64,000 nucleotides of DNA from Peribacillus asahii. Its GTDB lineage: Bacteria; Bacillota; Bacilli; Bacillales; DSM-1321. The stretch's first letter is position 1, and every line of letters starts with the position of its first letter. The DNA lies in contig NZ_QWVS01000011.1 in the NCBI RefSeq assembly GCF_003570725.1, positions 62,001 through 126,000 on the forward strand, given 5' to 3'. The translations under genes and the position numbers were made by a program. This document shows, in pieces, positions 1-7,992 of this stretch. The notes beneath the pieces are model-generated. The model saw only the letters and a list, made by a program, of their open reading frames with translations, did no database searches and was not told the DNA's origin.

Positions 1-807
1 TATTTATTCGGTAAAAAGATTGCTTCTCTTATTAATTTGTTATTTTTAACGATGCTGGTAGGGGTTAGTGCTGTGATGCTTTCTGGAGCAGGAGCTGTCT
101 TTGAGGAACAGTTAGGAATGTCCAAACATACTGGTGTTTGGTTAACGATTGTGCTTGCAATCGCAGTTCTAATATTTGGAACGCAGGGATTATTTGCTAT
201 TAATTCATTTGTTGTGCCAATCATGATTAGTTTTAGTGTACTCTTATGTGTGTTAACGATTGGAAACGGGCGTTTTTTTGAATCGTTATTACATATACCA
301 GAAACAGGAATAACGGTAAAGGTGTTAGTTTCTCCTTTTTCGTATACAGCTTTTAATTTAGCACTGGCGCAAGCGGTACTTGTGCCCATTGCCTATGAAG
401 TTCAAGATCAGGCAACCATTAAGCGCGGCGGCATGCTTGGAGGAATCTTTCTCACTATTATTTTGTTATCGGGTCATTTTGCTTTAATGACTTTGCCTAA
501 TATAGCGGATTATGAAATTCCTTCCGCTATTATTATGAAATCAGCAGGAGAGACTTTATATTGGGTATTTATTCTTGTGATCTACGGGGAAATTTTCACA
601 TCAGTTATTGGAAATATATTTGGTTTAGAACGACAAATTAGTGGATTTTGGAAAGTGCCAAGTATTTGTATAATTCTTCTCTTGTTTATGATTGCCTTTT
701 TTATTAGTGAGGTAGGCTATGGGAGATTAATTGGCTATTTATATCCACTGTTTGGGTACATCAGTTTACTTTTCTTAGTGCTTGTTTGGCGAAGTAAAGT
801 TGAATGA
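1..807 (+). CDS. YkvI-type multi-pass membrane protein (5' end outside window)
   Basis: The reading frame is open from the first base of the window, so the gene begins upstream; 268 residues are visible. The TTG at 37 is an internal codon, not a convincing start. The protein is almost wholly hydrophobic, with about eight predicted membrane segments, a short polar loop (EVQDQATIKRGG) and a short charged C-terminus (WRSKVE). This resembles the YkvI family, inner-membrane proteins with a transporter-like (APC/LeuT) fold and no established substrate. In B. subtilis ykvI lies in the same general chromosomal neighbourhood as the genes that follow, which supports the name. Function beyond membrane transport is not visible. 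Confidence 0.6.
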   Translation, partial: YLFGKKIASLINLLFLTMLVGVSAVMLSGAGAVFEEQLGMSKHTGVWLTIVLAIAVLIFGTQGLFAINSFVVPIMISFSVLLCVLTIGNGRFFESLLHIPETGITVKVLVSPFSYTAFNLALAQAVLVPIAYEVQDQATIKRGGMLGGIFLTIILLSGHFALMTLPNIADYEIPSAIIMKSAGETLYWVFILVIYGEIFTSVIGNIFGLERQISGFWKVPSICIILLLFMIAFFISEVGYGRLIGYLYPLFGYISLLFLVLVWRSKVE

Positions 808-813
808 ATAGAC

Positions 814-853
814 AAGAGAAAGGAGCTATTTGCGCCTTTCTCTTATCGTTGTT
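814..853. terminator. Bidirectional terminator
   Basis: Stem AAGAGAAAGG / CCTTTCTCTT followed by a T-rich tract, placed between convergent genes (the YkvI-type gene and the lipoprotein gene). Confidence 0.6.
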
Positions 854-1522
854 TTATTTTTTTGCAAGAATCGTTTTTGCCATCTCTAAAAAGGCACTTC
901 GATAATCATCTTCTTTTGTTGTAAACATTGTAAGAAGAACAGGAGCCTTCTCATTTTTGATTAAAACGGAGGTAACGACTTCATCGTCTGGTGTCACTAC
1001 TTCATAACCGACACCATTTTCAATCTGGAGCTTCGGATCAGAAATTGATTCTGAAATACTGCTAAGGTACGTTTTCATATATTTTTCTGTCTCTACTAAA
1101 TCTGTACCTTCTGGTAATAGCTCAATACGCATCGAAATGGCATCATTTTCAGATAAAAAAACGAGATCTTTTCCAGGTTCTTCAGAGCTTAATTCAAATT
1201 CCGGAAGTACGTACATGTTAAATGGTTGGTTGTCGCTCGTTTTTAAAAAAGCTGTTTCTTCTTTGCTTTCCTTGTTTAACGTATACTTTAAATTTTTTTC
1301 CATGACGTGTGCTTCGTTGGATTGTTCTTCATTTGTCTCCTCATTTTCTGAAGAGCCATTTTGGTTGTCATTTGTTTCTTCAGCTTGTGATGAACCATTT
1401 TGCTGTTCGTTTACTTCTTCGTTTGTTGGTTCTTTTACTTCGTCTTTATCTGTTGTGCCGCATCCTGTTAATACTAATGTTGCTACAGCAACTCCTGATA
1501 AGATTGATGTCCATTTTGTCAT
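854..1522 (-). CDS. Lipoprotein with acidic, low-complexity linker
   Basis: The 222-residue product begins with a lipoprotein signal peptide; the lipobox LTGC places the lipidated cysteine near residue 21. Next comes an acidic Asn/Glu/Gln-rich linker (about residues 25-75) that contains two QNGSS repeats, then a globular domain of about 140 residues. The ATG at 1522 is chosen because GAGGG sits about eight bases upstream; the TTG 15 bases further upstream overlaps this ribosome binding site. The globular part has no motif I recognise. It is predicted to be anchored on the outer face of the membrane with the linker crossing the wall. Function unknown. Confidence 0.65.
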   Translation of the reverse strand: MTKWTSILSGVAVATLVLTGCGTTDKDEVKEPTNEEVNEQQNGSSQAEETNDNQNGSSENEETNEEQSNEAHVMEKNLKYTLNKESKEETAFLKTSDNQPFNMYVLPEFELSSEEPGKDLVFLSENDAISMRIELLPEGTDLVETEKYMKTYLSSISESISDPKLQIENGVGYEVVTPDDEVVTSVLIKNEKAPVLLTMFTTKEDDYRSAFLEMAKTILAKK

Positions 1523-1718
1523 ACTGTTTTCCCTCAACTTTCTGAAATGTCTATTGTGTTTATGAGCAAGAATATTTCCGACAGGTCCCTTCTATTATAG
1601 CCGTTTCTTTTAGAAAGGAGTTATAGGAATGTGTAAATATAAGCACAAATGCCACAAATTAGACATTCTTATCTACAAAGTTGAGGGATGTACAACTGTT
1701 GTGTTGTATACTGGGAAA

Positions 1719-1895
1719 TTATTTAATGATTGTATAGTTTTTATGGTTGACAACTGTTCTTTGTTCAAGATCTAAATCTCGATAATTGTCCATATAGGTC
1801 ACATCGACAATGACAGAGTTTTCATTTACTTTCTCAACGATTCCTTGTAAACCTTCGCGAAATTCAATAATATTACCTACTTCTGCTTTTTTCAT
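1719..1895 (-). CDS. ykvS: YkvS family small protein (DUF2187)
   Basis: This 58-residue protein is very close to B. subtilis YkvS, a DUF2187 protein with a small KOW-like beta fold. Diagnostic stretches are GNIIEF near the N-terminus, VEKVNENSVIVDVT in the middle and VVNHKNYTII at the C-terminus. The second ATG (1895) is preferred because AGGATG lies nine bases upstream of it but touches the earlier ATG at 1904. The gene is monocistronic and oriented away from the next gene. The cellular role is not established in the family. Confidence 0.8.
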   Translation of the reverse strand: MKKAEVGNIIEFREGLQGIVEKVNENSVIVDVTYMDNYRDLDLEQRTVVNHKNYTIIK

Positions 1896-2218
1896 TGCGA
1901 TCATCCTTCCATAGTTCAGATTAATGGACCAAAAAAGAGGGTTAAACTATGTATATGCTGTTTTGGTCTGTCGACTACAAAATTATTTAAGAGTCGATTG
2001 CGAGGTGGATTAAAAACACTATTCATTTGACGAAGATAAATAGTTTACTATACAGTTTGCACTATTTTTTTAGGTTCGTAAAGAAAATAGTAGAAAAAAT
2101 TACAAAAAATTCAAAAAATATTTTAGGAGTGGACATGTGCTACAATGAAAAAGGTTTTTAGAACAATGTTATTTAACAGAACCTATAAGAAAAGGATAAA
2201 GGAATGGTGGTATATCCA
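1896..2218. other. Divergent intergenic region
   Basis: About 320 bases between two divergently transcribed small genes. It must hold both promoters, but I cannot pick a confident -35/-10 pair. A weak inverted repeat AAATAGT...ACTATTT followed by T residues is present at about 2038-2073. The string GTCGACTACAAAA near 1972 recurs at about 11561 upstream of cheV; its meaning is unknown. Confidence 0.4.
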
Positions 2219-2413
2219 ATGAACGAACAAGACGTACAAACAATTCTTAATCAATTAGCGAATCGGGATATTCAGGAGTATAAAGTAACAAAGGAGCACT
2301 TCATGACGTTTCGACAACAGCTTGTGAAGCGAGAAGATTTTAAACATTTTCGTGGAGAAGCGAAGCATAATGGGGAAGTCGTTTATACATATTTAGATGA
2401 ACCGCGTAGTTAA
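2219..2413 (+). CDS. Small conserved-looking hypothetical protein
   Basis: A 64-residue, charged, soluble protein that begins MNEQDVQ and ends YTYLDEPRS. The compact C-terminal block with FRGEAKHNG looks like a conserved small Bacillaceae protein, but I cannot name the family. An in-frame ATG at 2204 is also possible: AAGG is eight bases before it, while GGTGG is about eight bases before 2219. A strong hairpin terminator follows directly, so the gene is probably transcribed alone. No membrane segment, signal peptide or metal motif is visible. Confidence 0.6.
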   Translation: MNEQDVQTILNQLANRDIQEYKVTKEHFMTFRQQLVKREDFKHFRGEAKHNGEVVYTYLDEPRS

Positions 2414-2414
2414 G

Positions 2415-2458
2415 GTAAACGGCCGGCTTATAGAGAGCTGGCCGTTTACTTTGTTTTT
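2415..2458. terminator. Bidirectional terminator
   Basis: Near-perfect stem GTAAACGGCC / GGCCGTTTAC with extension GGC/GCT and a T-rich tail, between the convergent small gene and the nuclease gene. Confidence 0.75.
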
Positions 2459-2468
2459 AGCTGCTGTT

Positions 2469-3281
2469 TTAGCGTTGTGATGGACGGAAACCAGCTGCTT
2501 TTGCTTCTTCTTCGGTACAAAACATTTCTTCTGCTTTTGTTACATCGTAGTTTGCACCGGAAGGGAGATGATAGATTTTATCTCCTTTTGAATTAATATT
2601 TCCTTTAATAGTTGGGTTTTCACAAGTTTGTTCATTAACAGTAGGCTCTTTTTGCTTTTTGTCTTTTGTATCTGCAACTGAATCATTAAATCCTTTTGAT
2701 GTTACATAATTTTCGATGGACCAAATGCCAATTGCTTTCTTTTGGGCTTCTTTCTGTACGGCTTCTAGTTCATCTAAATATTTTGTATTTGGAGCATACA
2801 CATAGGCTACTCGTGCAAGTCCTTTTTCAAGCAGCATCTTGTTGACCATTTTGCCATCTACATAAAAGTAGGCAAGTAAGCGTCCGTATTTATCTCGTTC
2901 ACTAATGCCGGTTTCAACTTCTACTTTAGAACCAGGAGGCATTAATTCTTTTGAAAATTGACTTGCTTCTGGACCAAAAGGTTGAACAGCTTTGGATGGA
3001 TGAACGGTTTCCGGTGTGTCGATAAGAAGTAAGCGGACCGTTTCTTTGTTGCCGTTTGGCAGCTTAATTTTCACGGTATCTCCATCGATGACTTTAACGA
3101 TTTCTGCGGTGAAGGTGCTTCCTTTCTTTTCTTGAACGGTTTCTTCTTTGCTTGGAGAGTTAATTTGTTGTGCTGTTGCGTTCTCTGTTTTTTCTTCTAT
3201 TGTTTCTGTTTCACTACAAGCGGTGAGTAAAAGGATACTCACACATACAAGTAGGATAGATTTTAAATAGGATTGTAACAT
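2469..3281 (-). CDS. Thermonuclease-like lipoprotein with C-terminal accessory domain
   Basis: A predicted secreted, membrane-anchored nuclease of 270 residues. A lipobox (LLTAC, Cys about 22) is followed by a linker, then a staphylococcal nuclease (SNase/Tnc) domain at about residues 55-195. Its hallmarks are VIDGDTV, RLLLIDTPE and RDKYGRLLAY, which carry the acidic calcium ligands and the two catalytic arginines of the family. The C-terminal 50 residues (IKGNINSKGDKIYHLP... with two cysteines) match the small sunset-type domain often attached to Bacillus extracellular nucleases. The start at 3281 has GGAGG six bases upstream; the longer reading frame to 3347 has no ribosome binding site. 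Confidence 0.85.
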   Translation of the reverse strand: MLQSYLKSILLVCVSILLLTACSETETIEEKTENATAQQINSPSKEETVQEKKGSTFTAEIVKVIDGDTVKIKLPNGNKETVRLLLIDTPETVHPSKAVQPFGPEASQFSKELMPPGSKVEVETGISERDKYGRLLAYFYVDGKMVNKMLLEKGLARVAYVYAPNTKYLDELEAVQKEAQKKAIGIWSIENYVTSKGFNDSVADTKDKKQKEPTVNEQTCENPTIKGNINSKGDKIYHLPSGANYDVTKAEEMFCTEEEAKAAGFRPSQR

Positions 3282-3410
3282 AAGGAACCTCCATTTATAT
3301 TGGTTGTACATTTCTGATGATTGAATTAAGATACAGAAAGAAAACATATATTCTTACTAAAGTTATAGTGTAGTTAAATGAAGGGGAAAAGTAAAGGGGC
3401 ATACGGAGAG

Positions 3411-4025
3411 ATGTTTGTTTTAGAAAAGGTCGTTTATAAAGATATTATTAACCTAGATTATCTTGAAGTGAAGTCGGGCGTTGTCACTTGTCTTGTAGGG
3501 GAAAGCGGGGCAGGAAAAACGACGTTATTACGGCTGTTGAATCGTATGAAAGATATTGATAGCGGAAAAATCTTGTATCGTGATACACCAATTGAACAGT
3601 TTGATCCCATTGCCTATCGCAGAAAGGTAACGATGCTGTCACAAACAGCTTTGATTTTCCCAGGAACGATTGAGCATAATCTTCAAGTAGGGTTAGAGCT
3701 TACAGGAAGACCTGCTTGCTCATTGGCCGAATTAGAAGAAGTATTAGAGATTGTACAGTTACCGAAAGCGTTATCGGAAGATTCCGAAACACTTTCTGGT
3801 GGAGAAAAGCAAAGGGTGGCACTGGCAAGACTTCTTCTTTTACAACCTGAAGTGTATCTGTTGGATGAACCGACTGCTACTTTAGATGAAGAAACGGAAT
3901 TAAAGGTGATGACGCGCTTTCTTGCAAAGGTTAAGGAGGCAGGGGGGAGCGTTATTATGATTACGCATTCGACAAAGTTGGTTGAGCAGTGTGCAGATCA
4001 AACGATTATGCTGAAAAAACGATAG
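3411..4025 (+). CDS. yjkB: ABC transporter ATP-binding protein, YjkB/FetA type
   Basis: A 204-residue ATPase subunit of a small ABC exporter or importer. Walker A is GESGAGKTT (about residues 30-38), the signature LSGGEKQRV is near residue 130, Walker B is VYLLDEPTATLD near 153, and the H-loop lies in MITHS. Size and sequence fit the YjkB/YbbL (FetA) class, whose partner is a UPF0014 permease; that partner follows 15 bases downstream but carries a frameshift. E. coli FetAB is linked to iron homeostasis; the substrate here is unknown. The start at 3411 is chosen because family members begin just before VLEKVVYK; an ATG at 3378 would add 11 residues. Confidence 0.8.
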   Translation: MFVLEKVVYKDIINLDYLEVKSGVVTCLVGESGAGKTTLLRLLNRMKDIDSGKILYRDTPIEQFDPIAYRRKVTMLSQTALIFPGTIEHNLQVGLELTGRPACSLAELEEVLEIVQLPKALSEDSETLSGGEKQRVALARLLLLQPEVYLLDEPTATLDEETELKVMTRFLAKVKEAGGSVIMITHSTKLVEQCADQTIMLKKR

Positions 4026-4040
4026 GGGCGTGAAGAAGGT

Positions 4041-4827
4041 ATGGAGAGTAACGGTATCATTGATATTGAATTTTGGCGCCTTTGTGCAGCATATGTGTTT
4101 GTGGTGATCTTACTAGTAATCGTGAAAAGGCGGGGGGATTTCTCGTGAAAGGGAAATTATTATTGCGACTTTTCGGATGACTATTCAACTGTTTATAGCA
4201 GGATATGTGTTAACGTATATTTTCAATGATCCACATCCAGTCATTACGATTACTATATTAGGAGCTATGTCCATCTTTTCCATTATGAATATTTTTAAAC
4301 AAATGAAGTTTCCAATTAAGCGACAAATCAAGTGGTGTATTGCATGCAGCATGATGACAGGGCCGATTATTACCCTATTATTCTTTAATGGCATTGTCAT
4401 TCATTTTACACCATGGTATAAACCGCGCTATGTTATCCCAATAGCAGGGATGATTATAGGTAGTGCGATGACGGGATTAACGCTTGCTTTAAAAAATTTA
4501 TATGAAGGAATAACTAGCAACCGTGATAAAATTGAGGCGATGCTTATGCTGGGGGCTGCTCCTAAAAGAGCGGTTAAGAAGTATGTTGATCAAGCGTTTG
4601 ATTCTGCTGTTCTGCCGACGATTAATAATATGTTAGGGATGGGAATTGTTTTTTTACCCGGTATGATGACAGGACAAATTCTTGCAGGAATTAGTCCCAC
4701 AGTGGCCATTGAATATCAAATTGCGGTTATTTTAGGCGGGCTTGGCGGTGTCTCGTTAACCGTTATTATCTTTATTTTGCTTAGCTATAAAGTGTTTTTT
4801 ACGAAGAATGCACAATTAGATTTATAA
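4041..4827 (+). pseudogene. yjkA: UPF0014 permease (YjkA/FetB type), frameshifted at a G6 run
   Basis: Two reading frames together make one UPF0014 permease of about 262 residues. The first (4041-4148) encodes MESNGIIDIEFWRLCAAYVF and then the first membrane segment, and stops at TGA. The second continues with REREIIIATFRMTIQLF and runs to 4827. They join perfectly if one G is removed from the six-G run at 4132-4137. The joined protein has the family's expected length and membrane pattern, so this is a recent single-base event, a sequencing error or a slippery site. The upstream ATPase gene is intact. The ATG at 4177 lies within a conserved segment and is an unlikely natural start. Confidence 0.75.
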
Positions 4828-4907
4828 ACCAATTAGTTATAAACGAGATTTTCAAATGAATTTTAATAAGAATTTCTTGATTTTTTACTATTTGTTTGGA
4901 TTTTCGT

Positions 4908-4936
4908 TTGTTTGTAACAAGTAGTAATGCTATTCT
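4908..4936 (+). promoter_or_regulatory. Putative sigma-A promoter of ptsHI
   Basis: TTGTTT, 17-base spacer, TATTCT, about 85 bases upstream of the ptsH start. The match is moderate and the assignment is by pattern only. Confidence 0.4.
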
Positions 4937-5022
4937 GAAGAATGAAGGATTGTTCCTTGTTCATCTAAAAAGAAAAGGCTTTCCTAATTTGTTGATTATC
5001 TTGATAAAGGGGTTAGATTGAT

Positions 5023-5289
5023 ATGATAGAAAAAAAGTTTAAAGTAGTTGCGGAAACAGGTATTCATGCGCGTCCAGCAACGTTATTAGTACAGGCGGCT
5101 GGTAAATTCGATTCAGAAATTACATTGGAATATAAAGGGAGAACGGTGAACCTTAAGTCTATTATGGGTGTAATGTCTTTAGGTGTTGGTAAAAATGCGG
5201 ATATCACGATTACAGCTACCGGCAGCGATGAAAATGATGCGATTAAAACGCTTACGGAGACGCTGGATAAAGAAGGTTTAGCTCATTAA
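5023..5289 (+). CDS. ptsH: HPr phosphocarrier protein
   Basis: HPr passes phosphate from Enzyme I to sugar-specific EIIA proteins of the phosphotransferase system, and in Firmicutes it is also the CcpA cofactor after Ser46 phosphorylation. The 88-residue protein has the active-site His15 in GIHARPA and Ser46 in [11 protein letters not shown], so both regulatory positions are intact. Residues around Met48 and Leu47-equivalents are the usual EI/EII contact surface. A good ribosome binding site (AAAGGGG) precedes the start. ptsI follows after one base, as in other Bacillaceae, but no ptsG or other EII gene is adjacent here. Confidence 0.97.
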   Translation: MIEKKFKVVAETGIHARPATLLVQAAGKFDSEITLEYKGRTVNLKSIMGVMSLGVGKNADITITATGSDENDAIKTLTETLDKEGLAH

Positions 5290-5290
5290 T

Positions 5291-7015
5291 ATGTCCACTC
5301 TATTAAGTGGAGTCGCCGCTTCTGCTGGAATAGCCATTGCAAAAGCGTATCGACTCGACGAACCTATATTGTTTGTCGAAAGAAGGACGATTGAAAACAG
5401 TGATGCGGAAATTGTCCGTTTTCAAGAAATGATACATAAGTCACGAGCTGAGCTCAAGATGATACGGGCAAAAGCAGAACAGCATATTGGTGATAATCAC
5501 GCAGCCATCTTTGATGCTCATTTACTTATACTAGAAGATCCAGAATTTTTACTTTCTATTCAACATAAAATTCAAACAGAACAAATCAATGCTGAGTTCG
5601 CGCTTCAGGAAACGGTCGATATGTTTATGATGATGTTTGAGCAGAATGATAATCTATTGATTAGGGAACGCGCAATTGATCTTTACGATGTGAAAACGCG
5701 GTTGTTAGCTCATCTTCTTGGTGCTCATCTGCCTAATCTAAGTTTAATAGCCGAGGACGTCATCATTATTGCCAATGACTTGACACCGTCAGATACTGCT
5801 CGATTAAACCCTCTTTATGTAAAAGGCTTCGCCACGGAACGCGGAGCCAGTTCATCGCATTCTGCTATCATTGCCCGCTCTCTTAATATTCCGGCCATTG
5901 TAGGAGTAAAAGAAGGGCTAGCTTCTATTAATCATGGTGACATGGTAATTATTGATGGATTTAGAGGGCAGGTTCATATTAATCCAACCTCTGATCTAGT
6001 GAAGCGCTATGAGTCGGAACAAATTGCGGAACAAGCTATAACAAGCAAATGGGATCATTTTGTTCATCAACCAACTGTAACTAAAGACGGGCATCAAGTA
6101 ACTTTAGCAGCGAACATCGTTTCAGAGAAAGAGGGAAGCAGCGTTCTCTTCAATGGTGCGGAAGGTGTAGGATTATTTCGTACGGAATTTTTATTTATGG
6201 GGAGAAATGAGTTACCGAGTGAAGAAAAACAGTTTCAAACGTATAAGTCGATTTTAGTAGGCATGCAAGGAAAACCTGTTGTTATTCGCACATTAGATGT
6301 GGGAGGGGATAAAGACGTCCCGCACCTGCATCTCCCTTACGAAAGTAATCCTTTTTTAGGATATAGAGCGATTCGTTACTCGTTAAAAGAGCCTGTTCAA
6401 TTTGAGACGCAATTACGAGCGTTGCTTCGTGCGAGCGTCTTTGGTCATTTAAAAATTATGTTTCCAATGGTTACGACTTTAACAGAGTTACGTACAGCTA
6501 AAATGCTCTTGAATAAAGTGAAACAAGAGCTGCTGAATGCCGGAACACAGGTAAATGAGAACATCGAGATTGGGATGATGGTAGAAGTACCTGCAACAGC
6601 GATTATGGCGGATGTATTTGCGAAGGAAGTTGATTTTTTTAGCATCGGTACAAATGATCTTATTCAGTATACGATGGCAGCGGATCGTTTAAATGAACGA
6701 GTAGCTTATTTATATCAACCATACAATCCAGCTATTTTTCGCTTAATTAAAATGGTGAGTGATGCTGCTCATAATCAAGGTAAATGGGTAGGTTTATGCG
6801 GCGAAATGGCAGCAGATTCAATAGCGATTCCTATTTTATTAGGGCTGGGTGTGGAGGAGTTTTCCATGAATGCTGCTTCCATTTTACAAGTTCGTTCTTA
6901 TATTCATCAGCTTTCACAAACAGAAATGAGAAAGCTGGCAGAGGCCGTATTACATATGGAAACAGCGGAGGATGTCCAACAATTTATTCAGCAAGCACTG
7001 AATGATGTATGTTAG
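5291..7015 (+). CDS. ptsI: PTS Enzyme I (phosphoenolpyruvate-protein phosphotransferase)
   Basis: Enzyme I takes phosphate from phosphoenolpyruvate and hands it to HPr in the cytoplasm. The 574 residues have the usual order: HPr-binding helical domain, phosphohistidine domain, then the PEP-binding barrel. The active histidine lies in SSSHSAIIARSLNIPAIVG (about residue 190). The barrel carries GVGLFRTEFLFM, RTLDVGGDKD, SIGTNDLIQYTMAADR and the catalytic cysteine in LCGEMAAD. The sequence before the histidine reads GASSSH where most Enzymes I have GGRTSH, a notable but local difference. The gene begins one base after the ptsH stop, so translation is probably coupled. Confidence 0.95.
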   Translation: MSTLLSGVAASAGIAIAKAYRLDEPILFVERRTIENSDAEIVRFQEMIHKSRAELKMIRAKAEQHIGDNHAAIFDAHLLILEDPEFLLSIQHKIQTEQINAEFALQETVDMFMMMFEQNDNLLIRERAIDLYDVKTRLLAHLLGAHLPNLSLIAEDVIIIANDLTPSDTARLNPLYVKGFATERGASSSHSAIIARSLNIPAIVGVKEGLASINHGDMVIIDGFRGQVHINPTSDLVKRYESEQIAEQAITSKWDHFVHQPTVTKDGHQVTLAANIVSEKEGSSVLFNGAEGVGLFRTEFLFMGRNELPSEEKQFQTYKSILVGMQGKPVVIRTLDVGGDKDVPHLHLPYESNPFLGYRAIRYSLKEPVQFETQLRALLRASVFGHLKIMFPMVTTLTELRTAKMLLNKVKQELLNAGTQVNENIEIGMMVEVPATAIMADVFAKEVDFFSIGTNDLIQYTMAADRLNERVAYLYQPYNPAIFRLIKMVSDAAHNQGKWVGLCGEMAADSIAIPILLGLGVEEFSMNAASILQVRSYIHQLSQTEMRKLAEAVLHMETAEDVQQFIQQALNDVC

Positions 7016-7040
7016 TGAATCTCTGCTATGATTTTGATGT

Positions 7041-7069
7041 CGAATGGACAAAGCCATTCGGCTATTTTT
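7041..7069 (+). terminator. Terminator after ptsHI
   Basis: Hairpin CGAATGG / CCATTCG followed by GGCTATTTTTC. Confidence 0.5.
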
Positions 7070-7173
7070 CATGTATATAAACGAAAAATTTGAGAGTTTA
7101 TTTCCCTATTTTTCCTAATAGACAGCTATAATAGTAATCATAGAAGTAAATTGATAACATTAGGAGGATTACA

Positions 7174-7959
7174 ATGGACTTTCAATTAGAGAATAAAAAT
7201 GCACTGATTTTAGCATCAAGTCAAGGGCTGGGAAAGGCGATTGCAGAAGAGCTTGTAAAAGAGGGCAGTAATGTGATGCTCGTTGGCCGTTATGAGGAGA
7301 AGCTTGTTAAAGCCCAAGAAGAACTGCAAAAGCTAGGATTAGGGAAAGTTGTTTATACAGTAACAGATCTTACGAAACTAGAAGATATCCAGGCTCTTGT
7401 CAAAAAGACGGTAGATGAGTTTGGAAGTATTGATATTTTAATCAATAATGCAGGGGGACCGCCTGCAGGGACGTTTGCGGATATGAGTGATGAGCATTGG
7501 CAGCAATCTTTTGAGTTGAATTTACTTAGTTATATTCGTACGATTCGTGAAAGCTTGCCTTATTTAAAGCAAAAGGGAGGAAGAATTGTGAATATTGCTT
7601 CTTCTTCGATTAAAGAACCAATTCAAGGATTGATTTTATCTAATACGTTCCGAACAGCCATTGTTGGGTTAGCTAAAACATTGTCTGTTGAATTAGCCCC
7701 TGACAATATTTTAATTAATACAGTTGGACCAGGACGAATTGCAACGGAGCGTATTCAATATTTAGATGAAGTAACCGCTGAGAAAAAAGGAATTACACAG
7801 GAGCAATTATCTCAGCAATTACTGAAAAATATTCCGCTTGGACGATATGGAGAACCAGAAGAATTTGCTAAGTTCGTGACGTTCCTCGTTTCAGGAGCGA
7901 ATACGTATCTAACAGGACAGTCTTATTTAGTAGATGGCGGTATGGTTAAATCAATTTAA
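7174..7959 (+). CDS. Atypical short-chain dehydrogenase/reductase (BKR-like, degenerate catalytic motif)
   Basis: The 261-residue protein has the SDR Rossmann fold: nucleotide-binding turn ASSQGLGKAIAEEL (residues 14-27), INNAGGPP (about 90), and the C-terminal YLVDGGMVKSI. Two family hallmarks are altered. The usual TGxxxGxG reads ASSQGLG, and where YxxxK should stand after the catalytic serine (NIASSS) the sequence is LSNTFRTA. That pattern matches the BKR-like atypical SDR subgroup, whose reaction is unproven. Ribosome binding site AGGAGG is eight bases before the ATG. The next gene, another oxidoreductase, starts 33 bases downstream, suggesting a two-gene operon. ykvO is a positional counterpart in B. 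subtilis, but I do not claim orthology. Confidence 0.8.
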   Translation: MDFQLENKNALILASSQGLGKAIAEELVKEGSNVMLVGRYEEKLVKAQEELQKLGLGKVVYTVTDLTKLEDIQALVKKTVDEFGSIDILINNAGGPPAGTFADMSDEHWQQSFELNLLSYIRTIRESLPYLKQKGGRIVNIASSSIKEPIQGLILSNTFRTAIVGLAKTLSVELAPDNILINTVGPGRIATERIQYLDEVTAEKKGITQEQLSQQLLKNIPLGRYGEPEEFAKFVTFLVSGANTYLTGQSYLVDGGMVKSI

Positions 7960-7992
7960 ACAAACGTGTTGGGAGTGAGGGGATTGGTACTA

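Noticed and set aside
1137..1565. 142-residue plus-strand open frame opposite the lipoprotein gene
   Set aside because: Serine/phenylalanine-rich translation typical of the reverse complement of an acidic coding region; no ribosome binding site; the minus-strand gene has a lipobox.
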